Shown here: piece after piece, positions 42,956 through 53,931 of the stretch
How the letters are laid out: each line of letters begins with the position of its first letter
How positions within the stretch are numbered: the stretch's first letter is position 1
NCBI GenBank assembly: GCA_900467685.1
Contig: UBQX01000002.1
Location: 62,001-126,000 of the forward strand
Length of the DNA stretch: 64,000 bases
Source: Hyphomicrobiales bacterium
GTDB lineage: Bacteria > Pseudomonadota > Alphaproteobacteria > Rhizobiales > Rhizobiaceae
Reading direction: 5' to 3'
The notes under the pieces: model-generated
Told to the model about the DNA's origin: nothing
Database searches by the model: none
The model's input: the letters and a program-made list of their open reading frames with translations, nothing else
Position numbers and translations under genes: made by a program

Positions 42956-44551
42956 TCAGTCGACGTTAAACGTCAGCGGCTTGGCCTGGCGGATCGCCGA
43001 ATGCGCAGTCAACTTGGCAAGCACGGCATCGCTGACCTTCTCGTCGACATAGAGAAGCGCGATCGCATCGCCGCCCTGCTTGTCGCGACCGAGCTGGAAG
43101 TTTGCGATGTTCACGCCACCCTCGCCGAGCGTCGTTCCCATGTAGCCGATCATGCCGGGAACGTCGGTGTTGGCGATATAGATCATGTTGGCGCCGACAT
43201 CGGCATCCATGTTGATGCCCTTGATCTGGATGAAGCGCGGCTTGCCATCGGAGAAGACGGTGCCGGCGATCGAGCGCGTCTGCGTCTCGGTCGTTACCGT
43301 CAGCTTGATATAGCCGTCATAGACACCCGTCTTGTCGCGCTTGACCTCGGAGACGATAATGCCCTTTTCCTTGATCATGATCGGTGCCGAGACCATGTTG
43401 ACGTCGGCGACCTGCGGACGGATGAGACCGGCCAGCAGTGCAGACGTCAGCGCCTTGGTGTTCATCGTGGCGGTGACACCGTCGAACAGGATCTCGATTT
43501 CCTTGATCGGGCCTTCCGTGACCTGACCGACGAAAGCGCCGAGGCAATCGGCAAGCCGGATGAACGGCTTCAGGATCGGCGCTTCTTCAGCGGTGATCGA
43601 CGGCATGTTGATCGCGTTGGAGACCGCGCCCTTCACGAGGTAGTCCGACATCTGCTCGGCCACCTGAAGCGCAACGTTCTCCTGGGCTTCCGTGGTCGAC
43701 GCGCCGAGATGCGGCGTGCAGACGACGTTTTCAAGGCCGAAGAGCGGGCTTTCGGTCGCGGGCTCGACCTCGAACACGTCGAAACCGGCGCCGGCAACGT
43801 GGCCGGACTTGATGGCTTCGGCAAGGGCTGCCTCGTCAACCAGACCGCCACGGGCGCAGTTGATGATGCGAACGCCCGGCTTGGTCTTGGCCAGCGCTTC
43901 CTTGTTCAGGATGCCGCGCGTCTTGTCCGTCATCGGAACATGCAGCGTGATGAAATCGGCGCGGGCGAGCAGGTCGTCCAGCTCGACCTTTTCAACGCCC
44001 ATTTCCTTGGCGCGTTCATGCGAGAGGAACGGATCGTAGGCAATGACATTCATGCGCAGGCCGATGGCGCGGGCGCAGACGATGGAGCCGATATTGCCGG
44101 CGCCGATGACGCCGAGCGTCTTGCCGGTGATTTCGACACCCATGAACTTCGACTTTTCCCACTTGCCGGCCTGTGTAGAGGCGTCGGCTGCCGGCAGCTG
44201 GCGAGCGACGGCGAACATCAGCGCGATGGCATGCTCGGCGGTCGTGATGGAGTTGCCGAAGGGCGTGTTCATCACGATGATACCGCGCTTGGAGGCCGCC
44301 GGAATGTCCACGTTGTCGACGCCGATGCCGGCGCGGCCGATGACCTTGAGGTTGGTCGCTGCGGCGATCAGCTTTTCCGTCGCCTTGGTGGCCGAGCGGA
44401 TGGCAAGACCGTCATATTGCGGGATGAGCTCGAGGAGCTTTTCCTTGTCCTTGCCGAGCTTGGGCATGAAATCGACGTCGACGCCGCGATCGCGGAAGAT
44501 CTGGACGGCGGTTTCCGACAGTTCGTCAGATACGAGTACGCGAGGTGCCAT
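42956..44551 (-). CDS. serA: D-3-phosphoglycerate dehydrogenase
   Basis: SerA oxidises 3-phosphoglycerate to start serine synthesis. The long 531-residue form has: substrate and NAD domains with GRAGIGVDNVDIPAASKRG, the NAD loop GVIGAGNIGSIVCARA, GVRIINCARGGLVDEAALAE and CTPHLGASTTEAQENVA with the catalytic His; then the intervening ASB domain; then a C-terminal ACT domain (FIQIKGINMDADVGANMIY, NTDVPGMIGYMGTTLGE) which in relatives gives serine feedback control. It lies about 80 bp downstream of serC on the same strand, so serC-serA is a likely operon. Confidence 0.97.
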   Translation of the reverse strand: MAPRVLVSDELSETAVQIFRDRGVDVDFMPKLGKDKEKLLELIPQYDGLAIRSATKATEKLIAAATNLKVIGRAGIGVDNVDIPAASKRGIIVMNTPFGNSITTAEHAIALMFAVARQLPAADASTQAGKWEKSKFMGVEITGKTLGVIGAGNIGSIVCARAIGLRMNVIAYDPFLSHERAKEMGVEKVELDDLLARADFITLHVPMTDKTRGILNKEALAKTKPGVRIINCARGGLVDEAALAEAIKSGHVAGAGFDVFEVEPATESPLFGLENVVCTPHLGASTTEAQENVALQVAEQMSDYLVKGAVSNAINMPSITAEEAPILKPFIRLADCLGAFVGQVTEGPIKEIEILFDGVTATMNTKALTSALLAGLIRPQVADVNMVSAPIMIKEKGIIVSEVKRDKTGVYDGYIKLTVTTETQTRSIAGTVFSDGKPRFIQIKGINMDADVGANMIYIANTDVPGMIGYMGTTLGEGGVNIANFQLGRDKQGGDAIALLYVDEKVSDAVLAKLTAHSAIRQAKPLTFNVD

Positions 44552-44628
44552 GGTGAGGCCTCCTGAAAAGGGTCAATTTTCTGAATGGGGAATGTCGGCC
44601 CCGCCTCGTCGGCAGGGCCAGAAGCACG

Positions 44629-45810
44629 TTAGGCAGCAGCCTTGGCGAGCGTTGCCTTCTGGGTTTCGAAAGCCCAGGTCAGCCACGGCATCAGCGCCTT
44701 CATGTCGGCGGTCTCGATCGTGGCACCAGCCCAGACACGAAGACCGGACGGCGCGTCGCGATAGGCGCCGATGTCATAGGCGACGCCTTCCTTGTCGAGA
44801 AGCGTAACCATGCCCTTGGCGAAAGCGGCCTGCGCGTCGGCGTCGAGCGCCAGCACATCCTTGTCTGCAATCGTCAGGCAGACGGACGTGTTGGAGGCCG
44901 TTGCCGGATCCTTGGCGAGGTTGGCGATCCAGTCGTTAGCGGCTACGAAGTCGGCAATGACCTTCGTGTTGGCGTCAGCGCGCGCCATCAGCGCCTTGAG
45001 GCCGCCGAGCGACTTCGCCCACTTCAGCGCGTCGATATAGTCCTCGACGCAGATCATGGACGGCGTGTTGATCGTTTCGCCGGTAAAGATGCCCTCGATC
45101 AGCTTGCCGCCGGAGGTCATGCGGAAGATCTTCGGCAGCGGCCAGGCGGGGACGTAAGTCGTCAGACGCTCGACAGCGCGGGGGCTCAGGATGATCACGC
45201 CATGACCGCCCTCGCCGCCCAGAACCTTCTGCCAGGAGAAGGTGACGACATCGAGCTTGGCAAAATCGAGGTTCTGCGCGAAGGCAGCCGAGGTCGCGTC
45301 GCAGATCGTCAGACCCTTGCGGTCGGCCGGGATGAAATCGGCATTGGGAACGCGAACGCCCGAGGTCGTGCCGTTCCAGGTGAAGACGACGTCGTGGTCG
45401 AAATTGATGTCGGCAAGGTTCGGCAGCTCGCCGTAAGGCGCTTCGATCTTGCGGGCGTCCTTCAGCTTGAGCTGCTTGACAACGTCGGTGACCCAGCCGG
45501 CACCAAAGCTTTCCCAGGCGACCATGTCGACCGGGCGCTCGCCGAGCAGCGACCAGAGCGCCATTTCGACGGCGCCGGTGTCGGAAGCGGGCACGATACC
45601 GATGCGGTAATCAGCCGGCACTTCAAGAATTTCGCGGGTAAGGTCGATGGCCTCTTTCAGCTTCGCCTTGCCAACCTTCGCGCGGTGCGAACGGCCGACG
45701 GGAGCATCGGAAAGTGCATCGAGCGACCAACCGGGGCGCTTCGAGCAAGGGCCAGAAGAGAAATGGGTGTTTTGCGGGCGCACGCCCGGCTTTGCGGCGG
45801 TCTCAGCCAT
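44629..45810 (-). CDS. serC: Phosphoserine aminotransferase
   Basis: SerC converts 3-phosphohydroxypyruvate to phosphoserine, the next step after SerA. The 393-residue fold-type I PLP enzyme has [20 protein letters not shown], the PLP-binding region [32 protein letters not shown] with the Asp, and the PLP Lys in [15 protein letters not shown]. This is the alphaproteobacterial/archaeal type of SerC. The start ATG at 45810 follows the leader hairpins described separately. One step, SerB, is not in the window. Confidence 0.96.
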   Translation of the reverse strand: MAETAAKPGVRPQNTHFSSGPCSKRPGWSLDALSDAPVGRSHRAKVGKAKLKEAIDLTREILEVPADYRIGIVPASDTGAVEMALWSLLGERPVDMVAWESFGAGWVTDVVKQLKLKDARKIEAPYGELPNLADINFDHDVVFTWNGTTSGVRVPNADFIPADRKGLTICDATSAAFAQNLDFAKLDVVTFSWQKVLGGEGGHGVIILSPRAVERLTTYVPAWPLPKIFRMTSGGKLIEGIFTGETINTPSMICVEDYIDALKWAKSLGGLKALMARADANTKVIADFVAANDWIANLAKDPATASNTSVCLTIADKDVLALDADAQAAFAKGMVTLLDKEGVAYDIGAYRDAPSGLRVWAGATIETADMKALMPWLTWAFETQKATLAKAAA

Positions 45811-45816
45811 ATCAGT

Positions 45817-45854
45817 CTATCCTTCCAGATAGTTGGCTCCTCGTTGGGGAGGAG
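45817..45854 (-). ncRNA. serC-type leader RNA (two hairpins before serC)
   Basis: On the minus strand hairpin 1 is CTCCTC/GAGGAG (45854-45837) and hairpin 2 is CTATC/GATAG (45832-45817), whose loop TGGAAG carries the ribosome-binding sequence seven to ten bases before ATG. Two short stem-loops directly before serC, the second holding the Shine-Dalgarno, are the hallmark of the serC RNA motif known in alphaproteobacteria. Its ligand, if any, is unknown. Confidence 0.6.
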
Positions 45855-45957
45855 TGTCCCGCCGCTGGAGATATGGGATTAGCCTTTCACAGTCAAGCGT
45901 CGCGTGGCGCAAACGACAAAATTTTTGCCGCACGCGGAAAACCGGCTCGCAAACGCA

Positions 45958-45983
45958 AGAAAGCCCGCACAAGGCGGGCTTTC
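45958..45983 (-). terminator. Terminator after the outer-membrane protein gene
   Basis: AAAGCCCGC (45960-45968) pairs with GCGGGCTTT (45974-45982), 21 bp beyond the stop at 46004. Confidence 0.75.
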
Positions 45984-46003
45984 GAGATCAGATATCGAAG
46001 GTC

Positions 46004-46861
46004 TTACTTGTAGACCGGCATCGGAGCCGGCGGAACCTGGGCGACTTCGCCACAACCGCCATTGCCGAACTGGTAGCGCAGACCGCCGCGAACTTCGTGG
46101 ATATCGAAGCCGTTGTCGAAGCCCGGACCAACATTTGCCTGCGAGCCCGAGAAGTAGATGCTGCCGAACATCGGGCCGCCGTTGACGTGACGATAGCGAT
46201 AGCCAAGGTCAGCCTTGACGTTGCAGGTCACGTCGATCGATGCACCCGCCATGAGGGCGTAGGTGAAGCGCCAGCTTTCACGGCCTTCATGCTGGAAGGT
46301 CGGGTCGCAACCGGAGCCGTCATTGGCGCAGGACGTGTTGTTGTCGCCATCCCAGCTGACATGCGTCGCACCAAGACCGGCGCCGACGTAAGGCGTAACG
46401 CTGCCATAGGTTCCCAGATCGACATAGGCATTCGCCAGAAGGCTGAACATCGTCATGTGGGCGATATCGCGCGAGGTGCAGGCGGTGGAAACGCCGCAGC
46501 CGCCCTGCGTGGAGCCGTTGAAAGTCGTGCGGAACGTGTAGTCCAGCGTCACGTCGCTGCGCAGGTAGTTGTTGAACTGGTAACCGACACCCGCGCCGAT
46601 GCTGGCGGAGTTGTCGAGCTTGGTCGTGTCAAACGTCCCATTGTCGACGGTTCCGGTGCCATCCTGCGTGATGAAGTAATGCGCGCCGCGCATTTTCATG
46701 ATGCTGTAGGACGCATCGCCACGCAGATACCAGCCGCTGACCGAGGCGACCTGAACTTCGACGGGCGGAGCCTGAACGACTTCGGGTTGGGGAAGATCGG
46801 CAGCTTGAGCGCTTGCACCCAGCATCGCCGCAGCAATTGCACTCCACATCAGCTTTTTCAT
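46004..46861 (-). CDS. Outer-membrane beta-barrel protein (Omp25/porin-like)
   Basis: 285 residues from the ATG at 46861, with GGAG about nine bases upstream; codons farther upstream are not signal-like. A signal peptide (KKLMWSAIAAAMLGASAQA) is followed by a Pro/Val-rich stretch and a barrel of amphipathic strands: GWYLRGDASYS, SIGAGVGYQFNNYLRSDVTLDYTF, VTPYVGAGLGATHV, IDVTCNVKADLGYRYRHV and DIHEVRGGLRYQFGN. Two Cys pairs lie in loops (GGCGVSTACT; SCANDGSGCD). This is a common rhizobial surface-protein type. An exact CtrA box lies 80 bp before the start. Confidence 0.88.
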   Translation of the reverse strand: MKKLMWSAIAAAMLGASAQAADLPQPEVVQAPPVEVQVASVSGWYLRGDASYSIMKMRGAHYFITQDGTGTVDNGTFDTTKLDNSASIGAGVGYQFNNYLRSDVTLDYTFRTTFNGSTQGGCGVSTACTSRDIAHMTMFSLLANAYVDLGTYGSVTPYVGAGLGATHVSWDGDNNTSCANDGSGCDPTFQHEGRESWRFTYALMAGASIDVTCNVKADLGYRYRHVNGGPMFGSIYFSGSQANVGPGFDNGFDIHEVRGGLRYQFGNGGCGEVAQVPPAPMPVYK

Positions 46862-46940
46862 TTTTTGTCTCCGGGAACTCGGTTGCGCCGGCGGCGTCTT
46901 CGCCGTCAGACCCATGATCCCGGACTCTAATTCGCATTCG

Positions 46941-46955
46941 TTAAATAGCACTTAA
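46941..46955 (-). promoter_or_regulatory. Exact CtrA box before the outer-membrane protein gene
   Basis: On the plus strand TTAAATAGCACTTAA fits TTAA-N7-TTAA exactly. Its near edge is 80 bp before the start at 46861, the same distance as the box before pal. Confidence 0.6.
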
Positions 46956-47036
46956 CCAAGAAAATTCACCATGTGACTAAACCCACGGTTAAAGATAAAT
47001 GCTTCGATTGGCTTATAAAAAAATTTCTAACGAACA

Positions 47037-47062
47037 GAAAAAGCCGGCGTGAAGCCGGCTTT
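47037..47062 (-). terminator. Terminator after glmM
   Basis: On the minus strand AAAGCCGGC and GCCGGCTTT pair around TTCAC, followed by TTTTTC. It lies 74 bp past the glmM stop at 47136; no gene is seen between. Confidence 0.8.
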
Positions 47063-47135
47063 AGGATCTCTTGTGACTGCCCGTTGACTGTCAGAGCTGG
47101 CGGCATCTGGCGATTTCCGCCCGTGCGTCGCAAGG

Positions 47136-48488
47136 TCAGGCCGCGTTCGAAGCTCCGGCAATCACGCCGGTAAGCTCGTTGACGATCTGCTCGATCTGGC
47201 CGCGATCGTCGCCTTCGGCCATGACGCGGATCAGTGGTTCGGTGCCTGACGGCCGAATGACGAGACGCCCGTTCTTCTTCAGGTCGGTTTCGGCAGCAGC
47301 AATCGCCTCCTTGACGATCTTGTTTTCAAGCGGCGAGCCACCCGAATAACGCACGTTCTTGAGCAATTGCGGCACCGGCTCGAACCGGCGACAGACTTCG
47401 CTCACCGTCTTGCCGGTGCGCTTGACGCAGGCGAGAACCTGAAGCGCGGCAACGAGGCCATCCCCCGTCGTGCCGAAGTCCGAAAGCACCATGTGGCCGG
47501 ACTGTTCGCCGCCCACATTGAAGCCGAAATTGCGCATGTGCTCGACCACATAGCGGTCGCCGACTTTGGTACGCGCCAGTGTCAGGTCCTTTGACGCCAG
47601 GAAACGTTCGAGGCCGAGGTTCGACATGATCGTCGCCACGATCCCGCCGCCCCGCAGCAGGCCGTCTGCCGCCCAGGTCTCGCCGATGAGCGCCATCAGC
47701 TGATCGCCGTCAATCTCCTTGCCCTTTTCGTCGATGATGATCACGCGGTCCGCGTCGCCATCAAGCGCGATGCCGATATCGGCGCGCACCTCGTGCACCT
47801 TCTGCGCCAGCGCCTCCGGATGCGTGGAACCGCAGTTGAGATTGATGTTCGTACCGTTCGGATCGACGCCGACGGTGACGACTTCCGCGCCCAGTTCCCA
47901 CAGAACGGCCGGCGCGACCTTGTAGGCGGCACCGTTGGCGCAATCGATGGCGATCCTCAGACCGTTCAGCGTCACGTCGCGCGGCAATGTGCGCTTGGCA
48001 TGTTCGATATAGCGGTCATGCACGCCATCGATACGCTTCGCGCGGCCGATATCGTCCGGGGCGGCGAAATGCGGCGAAAGGTCCTGATCGAGCATGGCCT
48101 CGATTTCCTTTTCGATCTCGTCGGAGAGCTTGTAGCCGTCCGGGCCGAAAAGCTTGATGCCATTGTCCTGATAAGGATTATGCGAAGCCGAGATCATCAC
48201 GCCGACATCCGCGCGCAACGAACGGGTCAGCATCGCGACGGCCGGCGTCGGGATCGGGCCGAGAATGAAGGCATCGACGCCAGCGGCAGCGAAACCAGCC
48301 ACCATCGCATATTCCAGCATATAGCCTGAAAGACGCGTGTCCTTGCCGATGACCACCCGATGACGATGGCCACCGTTGCGGAAGATCATGCCGGCGGCCA
48401 TGCCAACCTTCATCGCGATGTCTGCGGTCATCGGGGCACGATTGGCCTGCCCACGGATACCGTCCGTGCCGAAATAACGCTTCTTCAT
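47136..48488 (-). CDS. glmM: Phosphoglucosamine mutase
   Basis: GlmM turns glucosamine-6-phosphate into glucosamine-1-phosphate for UDP-GlcNAc, and so for peptidoglycan and lipopolysaccharide. 450 residues from the ATG at 48488 ([15 protein letters not shown]). The phosphoserine loop is [20 protein letters not shown]; the metal loop is [10 protein letters not shown]; sugar and phosphate loops are GGEQSGH and [16 protein letters not shown]. In many alphaproteobacteria glmM directly follows ftsH; here the FadL-like gene stands between them. Confidence 0.96.
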   Translation of the reverse strand: MKKRYFGTDGIRGQANRAPMTADIAMKVGMAAGMIFRNGGHRHRVVIGKDTRLSGYMLEYAMVAGFAAAGVDAFILGPIPTPAVAMLTRSLRADVGVMISASHNPYQDNGIKLFGPDGYKLSDEIEKEIEAMLDQDLSPHFAAPDDIGRAKRIDGVHDRYIEHAKRTLPRDVTLNGLRIAIDCANGAAYKVAPAVLWELGAEVVTVGVDPNGTNINLNCGSTHPEALAQKVHEVRADIGIALDGDADRVIIIDEKGKEIDGDQLMALIGETWAADGLLRGGGIVATIMSNLGLERFLASKDLTLARTKVGDRYVVEHMRNFGFNVGGEQSGHMVLSDFGTTGDGLVAALQVLACVKRTGKTVSEVCRRFEPVPQLLKNVRYSGGSPLENKIVKEAIAAAETDLKKNGRLVIRPSGTEPLIRVMAEGDDRGQIEQIVNELTGVIAGASNAA

Positions 48489-48673
48489 GCTGTGTCGCCT
48501 ACCCGATGTTTTCGAGCCCCCGAACGGCCCTGTTCTGATCACGTCCTTAGTGAGCCCGTCGCCACGCGGCAAGACTTTGTCACTCACCCGGAGCGGGATT
48601 TTGCAGTGTCTTTGCCACAAAACCCCGCAAAAGCCTCATCAAATTCGGAAACGCGGAAAAATATCCTGTTATG

Positions 48674-48709
48674 AAAAAGAACAGGGCCTCGCGGTTTCCC
48701 GCAAGGCCC
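48674..48709 (-). terminator. Terminator after the FadL-family gene
   Basis: GGGCCTCGCGG (48684-48694) and CCGCAAGGCCC (48699-48709) pair with one wobble; on the minus strand TGTTCTTTTTC follows. It separates this gene from glmM. Confidence 0.75.
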
Positions 48710-48736
48710 CGTCGATCCGCCGCTCTCTGGAAACGA

Positions 48737-49906
48737 TCAGAACTTGATGTTGTAGGACGCGCCGAGCGCATAGGCCCAGCTGCCCGGAGACGTGGCATTG
48801 TAGTTCGCGCCCTTGGCAGTCGACTGGCTGCCGGCTGTCAGATAGCTGACGCCTGCACCAAGCTTCAGCACACCCGGACCGGCATTGACCAGAGCGCCCG
48901 CACCGAAGGTCCAGGTATCCGTCTGGATGTCCGCACCCGTGCCGACGCCCTGATCCCAGGTCACGTTGAGCGTGCCGGAGACGGTGTCGTTGAACTTGTG
49001 GCCGACGCCGCCCTGAATGGTCCAGCCGTCCTTCCAGTAATACTTGTCCTGGCGTGCAGTGTTGCCGACATTGTAATTCAACGTCTGCAGCACGCTCCAG
49101 TTCGTCCATTCGACCGAGCCGTAAACCAGCCAGTCGGGCGCGATGCCGGACTGAAGGTAGAGCTTGACCGATTGCGGAAGCGTGCCGTTGCCCGCAGCCG
49201 CCGCGCGCGCGATCCCGCCATTGTTCGCCTGTGCGATGGCCGAGAAATCGAAGTTGCCGGACGCATTGTGCTTGACCTGCGAGCGGTACATCAACGAGGC
49301 GCGAAGAGCATATTCCGGAATTTCATAGGCTGCGCCGAGGCGATAGCCGACCGAGCCGTTGTCCTTCAGGTTCAGGGTGCCTGTCATGGACTTCGCCGTG
49401 TAGGAGAAGTCTTCCAGGAAGACGCCCCCGAGAACATGGAACTTGCCCTGCCCTGCATCGAATTTCAGATCGCAGGTCGCGCCGTATTCGTTGCTGGTGA
49501 AGCCCTTGGAGATCGTGTAGTTGGCCGCAGCGGCGCCGCCTGCAAGAACCGCATTGGTCCGCTCTGCATTCTGCGCCTGCGTGCCATAGGTCGCCGAGGC
49601 GCCGAAGGACTGCGTGTAGGTGAGCGCGCAACCGAACATGTCGGTCGGGCGGGCAGCAACGGCGACGTTCGGGATCCAGTAGTCGTCAGTGAAGCGGCCA
49701 TCGGTCGCCTTTGCACCGGAGATCGTGTCATAGCTGCGCTGCGGCGACACATAGATGAAGCCGGCGTCAATATTGGCCGTGCCGGGCTCGAAGAGAATAT
49801 CCGTATTGGCATCGCCGCGCGAAAAGCCGCCGGCGAATGCGGAACCGGCACCGAGAATTGTGGCGAAAGCTGCAACCAGCCGGAGTCTGGATGATGTGAT
49901 GTTCAT
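48737..49906 (-). CDS. FadL/OMPP1/TodX-family outer-membrane transporter
   Basis: The 389-residue protein has a signal peptide (LRLVAAFATILGAGSAFAGG) and the FadL-type barrel: DILFEPGTANIDAGFIYVSPQ, WIPNVAVAARPTDMFGCALTY, YRLGAAYEIPEYALRASLMY, LYLQSGIAPDWLVYGSVEWTNW, TIQGGVGHKFNDTVSGTLNV and a C-terminal aromatic end (YNIKF). FadL-type channels take up long-chain fatty acids and other hydrophobic compounds. It lies between ftsH and glmM on the same strand, with its own terminator. Confidence 0.9.
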   Translation of the reverse strand: MNITSSRLRLVAAFATILGAGSAFAGGFSRGDANTDILFEPGTANIDAGFIYVSPQRSYDTISGAKATDGRFTDDYWIPNVAVAARPTDMFGCALTYTQSFGASATYGTQAQNAERTNAVLAGGAAAANYTISKGFTSNEYGATCDLKFDAGQGKFHVLGGVFLEDFSYTAKSMTGTLNLKDNGSVGYRLGAAYEIPEYALRASLMYRSQVKHNASGNFDFSAIAQANNGGIARAAAAGNGTLPQSVKLYLQSGIAPDWLVYGSVEWTNWSVLQTLNYNVGNTARQDKYYWKDGWTIQGGVGHKFNDTVSGTLNVTWDQGVGTGADIQTDTWTFGAGALVNAGPGVLKLGAGVSYLTAGSQSTAKGANYNATSPGSWAYALGASYNIKF

Positions 49907-50210
49907 GTAGTCCTCCCATGCGATGCGGGAAGAATACCGCCGCTTCCACCGACCGCAACACCGAGCGGCCGACCGGGAAAGTAAGGGGGCCGACGAAAAT
50001 TTACGTAAGTTTCTATTGAAGCAGCTGCAAAACCGCCATTGCAGGAAAGAAAATTCAATATCCGGCGCAAAAGGCGGTCATTGCAAAAATTTATTCCACG
50101 GCCGGATTCGGCTGTGTCTTTTTCGTGACGACGTAGGATTTTGCAATCGTCAAAAAAGAAGACCCGCGACAGCGTCTGTCGCGGGCCTTGGATCAACGCG
50201 TTTTCGTTGA
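49907..50210. other. 304-bp gap between the FadL-family gene and ftsH
   Basis: I see no gene. The ftsH terminator lies at 50150-50186. The middle is A/T-rich, as expected for the FadL gene's promoter, but I find no element I can name with confidence. Confidence 0.5.
50150..50186 (-). terminator. Terminator after ftsH
   Basis: CCCGCGACAG (50163-50172) pairs with CTGTCGCGGG (50176-50185); on the minus strand TCTTCTTTTTTG follows. Confidence 0.88.
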
Positions 50211-52139
<1,929 letters not shown>

Positions 52140-52189
52140 CGAACTCCCCGGTCATGTGACGCAGCGGCTGAACCCGCTGATATTCTGGC

Positions 52190-52222
52190 CTTAACATAGG
52201 TCCCGCGTGTGGCCTTGCCAAG
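52190..52222 (-). promoter_or_regulatory. Putative RpoH-type promoter of ftsH
   Basis: On the minus strand CTTG (52222-52219), 18 bases, then CCTATGTTAA (52200-52191) fit CTTG-N17/18-CYTATNTNNG except at the last G. It ends about 50 bp before the ftsH start and has the same spacing as the element before rpoH. Confidence 0.5.
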
Positions 52223-52328
52223 GCGAGAAGGCAATGCTTGCCTTAAATAGTATACGAAAGGCTGAATTCGGCGGATCGGACGTGCAGCAACCACGATGCG
52301 ACACATGCAGGGCAAAGCCGACAATCGC

Positions 52329-52475
52329 TCACGACGCAGCGGAAAGTCCGTCGGTTAATACGGCCTGGCTGCCCTGCTGCGCCTTCTTGGGTGCCATCTC
52401 GTCCTGGAAAAAATAGAACAGCACAACGGCCAGGATCACGGCCAGAAGCCATAGGGCCATCGATTTCACTCGCAT
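52329..52475 (-). CDS. Small single-pass membrane protein (48 residues)
   Basis: A short gene in the gap between ftsH and tilS. It starts with ATG at 52475, seven bases after GGAG. The product begins MRVKSMALWLLAVILAVVLF, a basic start then a transmembrane helix, continues YFFQDEMAPKKAQQGSQAV and ends SAAS. The composition (positive start, hydrophobic core, polar tail) fits an inner-membrane protein with its C-terminus in the periplasm. I know no family. A link to FtsH, one gene downstream on the same strand, is possible but not shown. A longer open frame covers this stretch in another reading frame and lacks a good start. Confidence 0.6.
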   Translation of the reverse strand: MRVKSMALWLLAVILAVVLFYFFQDEMAPKKAQQGSQAVLTDGLSAAS

Positions 52476-52614
52476 CGTCAATCTCCACGCAACGACAAGG
52501 GCATAACCGGCGAAAGCAACCTCGCCTTTGAAATGCCCTTTCCAACCAACTCAACAGAAATTTCAGTCGACGAGCCGGCTGACGCTCACTCCGAAATTGC
52601 CCCCACGTTCCATT

Positions 52615-53931
52615 CTATCCGCATATGCTCTGCGTTTCGACCCCACGCCCCAGAAAACAGGGGAAAAGCGGGCGTCCCAAAAGGCGACACAGAGCGTCAG
52701 CAAGTGCGCCATCGAAGGACAGTAGGACCGTTTCGAACGGTGCAAGCAGCGGAAGCACCGTTACGTCATCGCGTGCGTGACCCGGCTCGGCACAGATCGG
52801 CAGGGTGGCAAGCGCGCGCCGCGCGATCCGCGATGGCACACCCTCGGGCGGCTCCTGATGGACGGAAGGCGCGATGGTGATGACCGCTTGCGTCTCGTTT
52901 ACGATACGAAACCGCCCATCCCAGGCGATGCTCTCGCCCGGAGCAATTTCCAACACCGGCAGATTGCGCCGGTCGCGCCCGATATAGAGCTTGTCCTTCC
53001 GCCGCTCCACGACAGTGCGCCCCAGCGAAACCACCGCCCCCGGCGACTTCAGCGCAGACCTGAGACGCTCCAGCTGTTCCTGTCCCGGCAGATGCGGTTG
53101 TCCGCCCGCAACAGCGATCAGCGTCGCCAGCGCAAGGTTGGCGGCTTCGTCCTCTTGCCGAGCATCGAGCTCAAAGAGCAAGGGCAACGGCATGCGCGCA
53201 TGCGCCTCAAGATAGGCCGCTGCTGCCGTGGCCAGAGCCCCTCGTCTTTCCGCGGCAGCGGCTATGGCGTCCGGACCTAACGCAAATTCCTTCGCCTGAC
53301 GCACCCGAACGCGTTCATAGCGCGGATCGTCATTGCTCGGGTCGTCAAACCACCGGATGCGCCGCTCGCTGAGATGGTTTCGGATGTCGGCTCGCAGGAC
53401 ACGCAGGAAGGGCCGATGCACCGGAAGCCAGCCGAAGAACAGCGCAGCAGGCGCAATGCCGGCAAGACCTCGCGGGCTCCTGTCGCTGCGGCGGCGGCGC
53501 ATCTCCACGGTTTCGAGCTGGTCGTCCAGCGTATGCGCCGTCACGAGACAATCGGCGTGAAGGCGCGCGACACCCTCGGCCAGAAGCCGATAGCGCGCCT
53601 CCCGCGCCGCCTCGCTCAGCCCCGTTTTGGGCTTGTCGCCCTGCCACGAGAGCACGAGATGGGGAATGGAAAGCCCATGGCAAAGTTCAGCCATGGCGGC
53701 CGCCTCGTCCGCCGAGCCCGACCGCAAGCCATGGTCGACCGTCAGGGCCGCAAGCCGCACGCGCCCATTGCGCGCACACGCGGCCTCGTAAAGCGCAGAC
53801 AGAAGGCCGACAGAATCGCCGCCACCGGAGAGCGCGACGGCAACCGTCGCACCGTCAGGGAGACCAGCGAGATAGCGCGTGGCCGCCTCAGATGGAGAAA
53901 AAGCCGTGAATTCGATCAGCCCGCCGGGCAT
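52615..53931 (-). CDS. tilS: tRNA(Ile)-lysidine synthetase
   Basis: TilS adds lysine to C34 of the CAU-anticodon isoleucine tRNA, so that it reads AUA. The 438-residue protein has the PP-loop SGGGDS at 35-40, LTVDHGLRSGSADEA, the HTLDDQLETV stretch (family HHxDDQ-like) and RPFLRVLRADIRNHL. The C-terminal domain seems less conserved, as is common in rhizobia. The start overlaps the end of cpoB by 16 bp, so they are coupled. Its place between cpoB and ftsH is the conserved rhizobial order. Confidence 0.94.
   Translation of the reverse strand: MPGGLIEFTAFSPSEAATRYLAGLPDGATVAVALSGGGDSVGLLSALYEAACARNGRVRLAALTVDHGLRSGSADEAAAMAELCHGLSIPHLVLSWQGDKPKTGLSEAAREARYRLLAEGVARLHADCLVTAHTLDDQLETVEMRRRRSDRSPRGLAGIAPAALFFGWLPVHRPFLRVLRADIRNHLSERRIRWFDDPSNDDPRYERVRVRQAKEFALGPDAIAAAAERRGALATAAAAYLEAHARMPLPLLFELDARQEDEAANLALATLIAVAGGQPHLPGQEQLERLRSALKSPGAVVSLGRTVVERRKDKLYIGRDRRNLPVLEIAPGESIAWDGRFRIVNETQAVITIAPSVHQEPPEGVPSRIARRALATLPICAEPGHARDDVTVLPLLAPFETVLLSFDGALADALCRLLGRPLFPCFLGRGVETQSICG

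Noticed and set aside
49980-50100. Inverted CCGCC/GGCGG motifs before the FadL-family gene as an operator
   Set aside because: Arms are short with a loop of about 40 bases; likely chance.
52243-52554. 103-codon minus-strand frame in the ftsH-tilS gap
   Set aside because: No hydrophobic or family signal; the 48-residue frame in another phase has a proper ribosome-binding site and a membrane helix.
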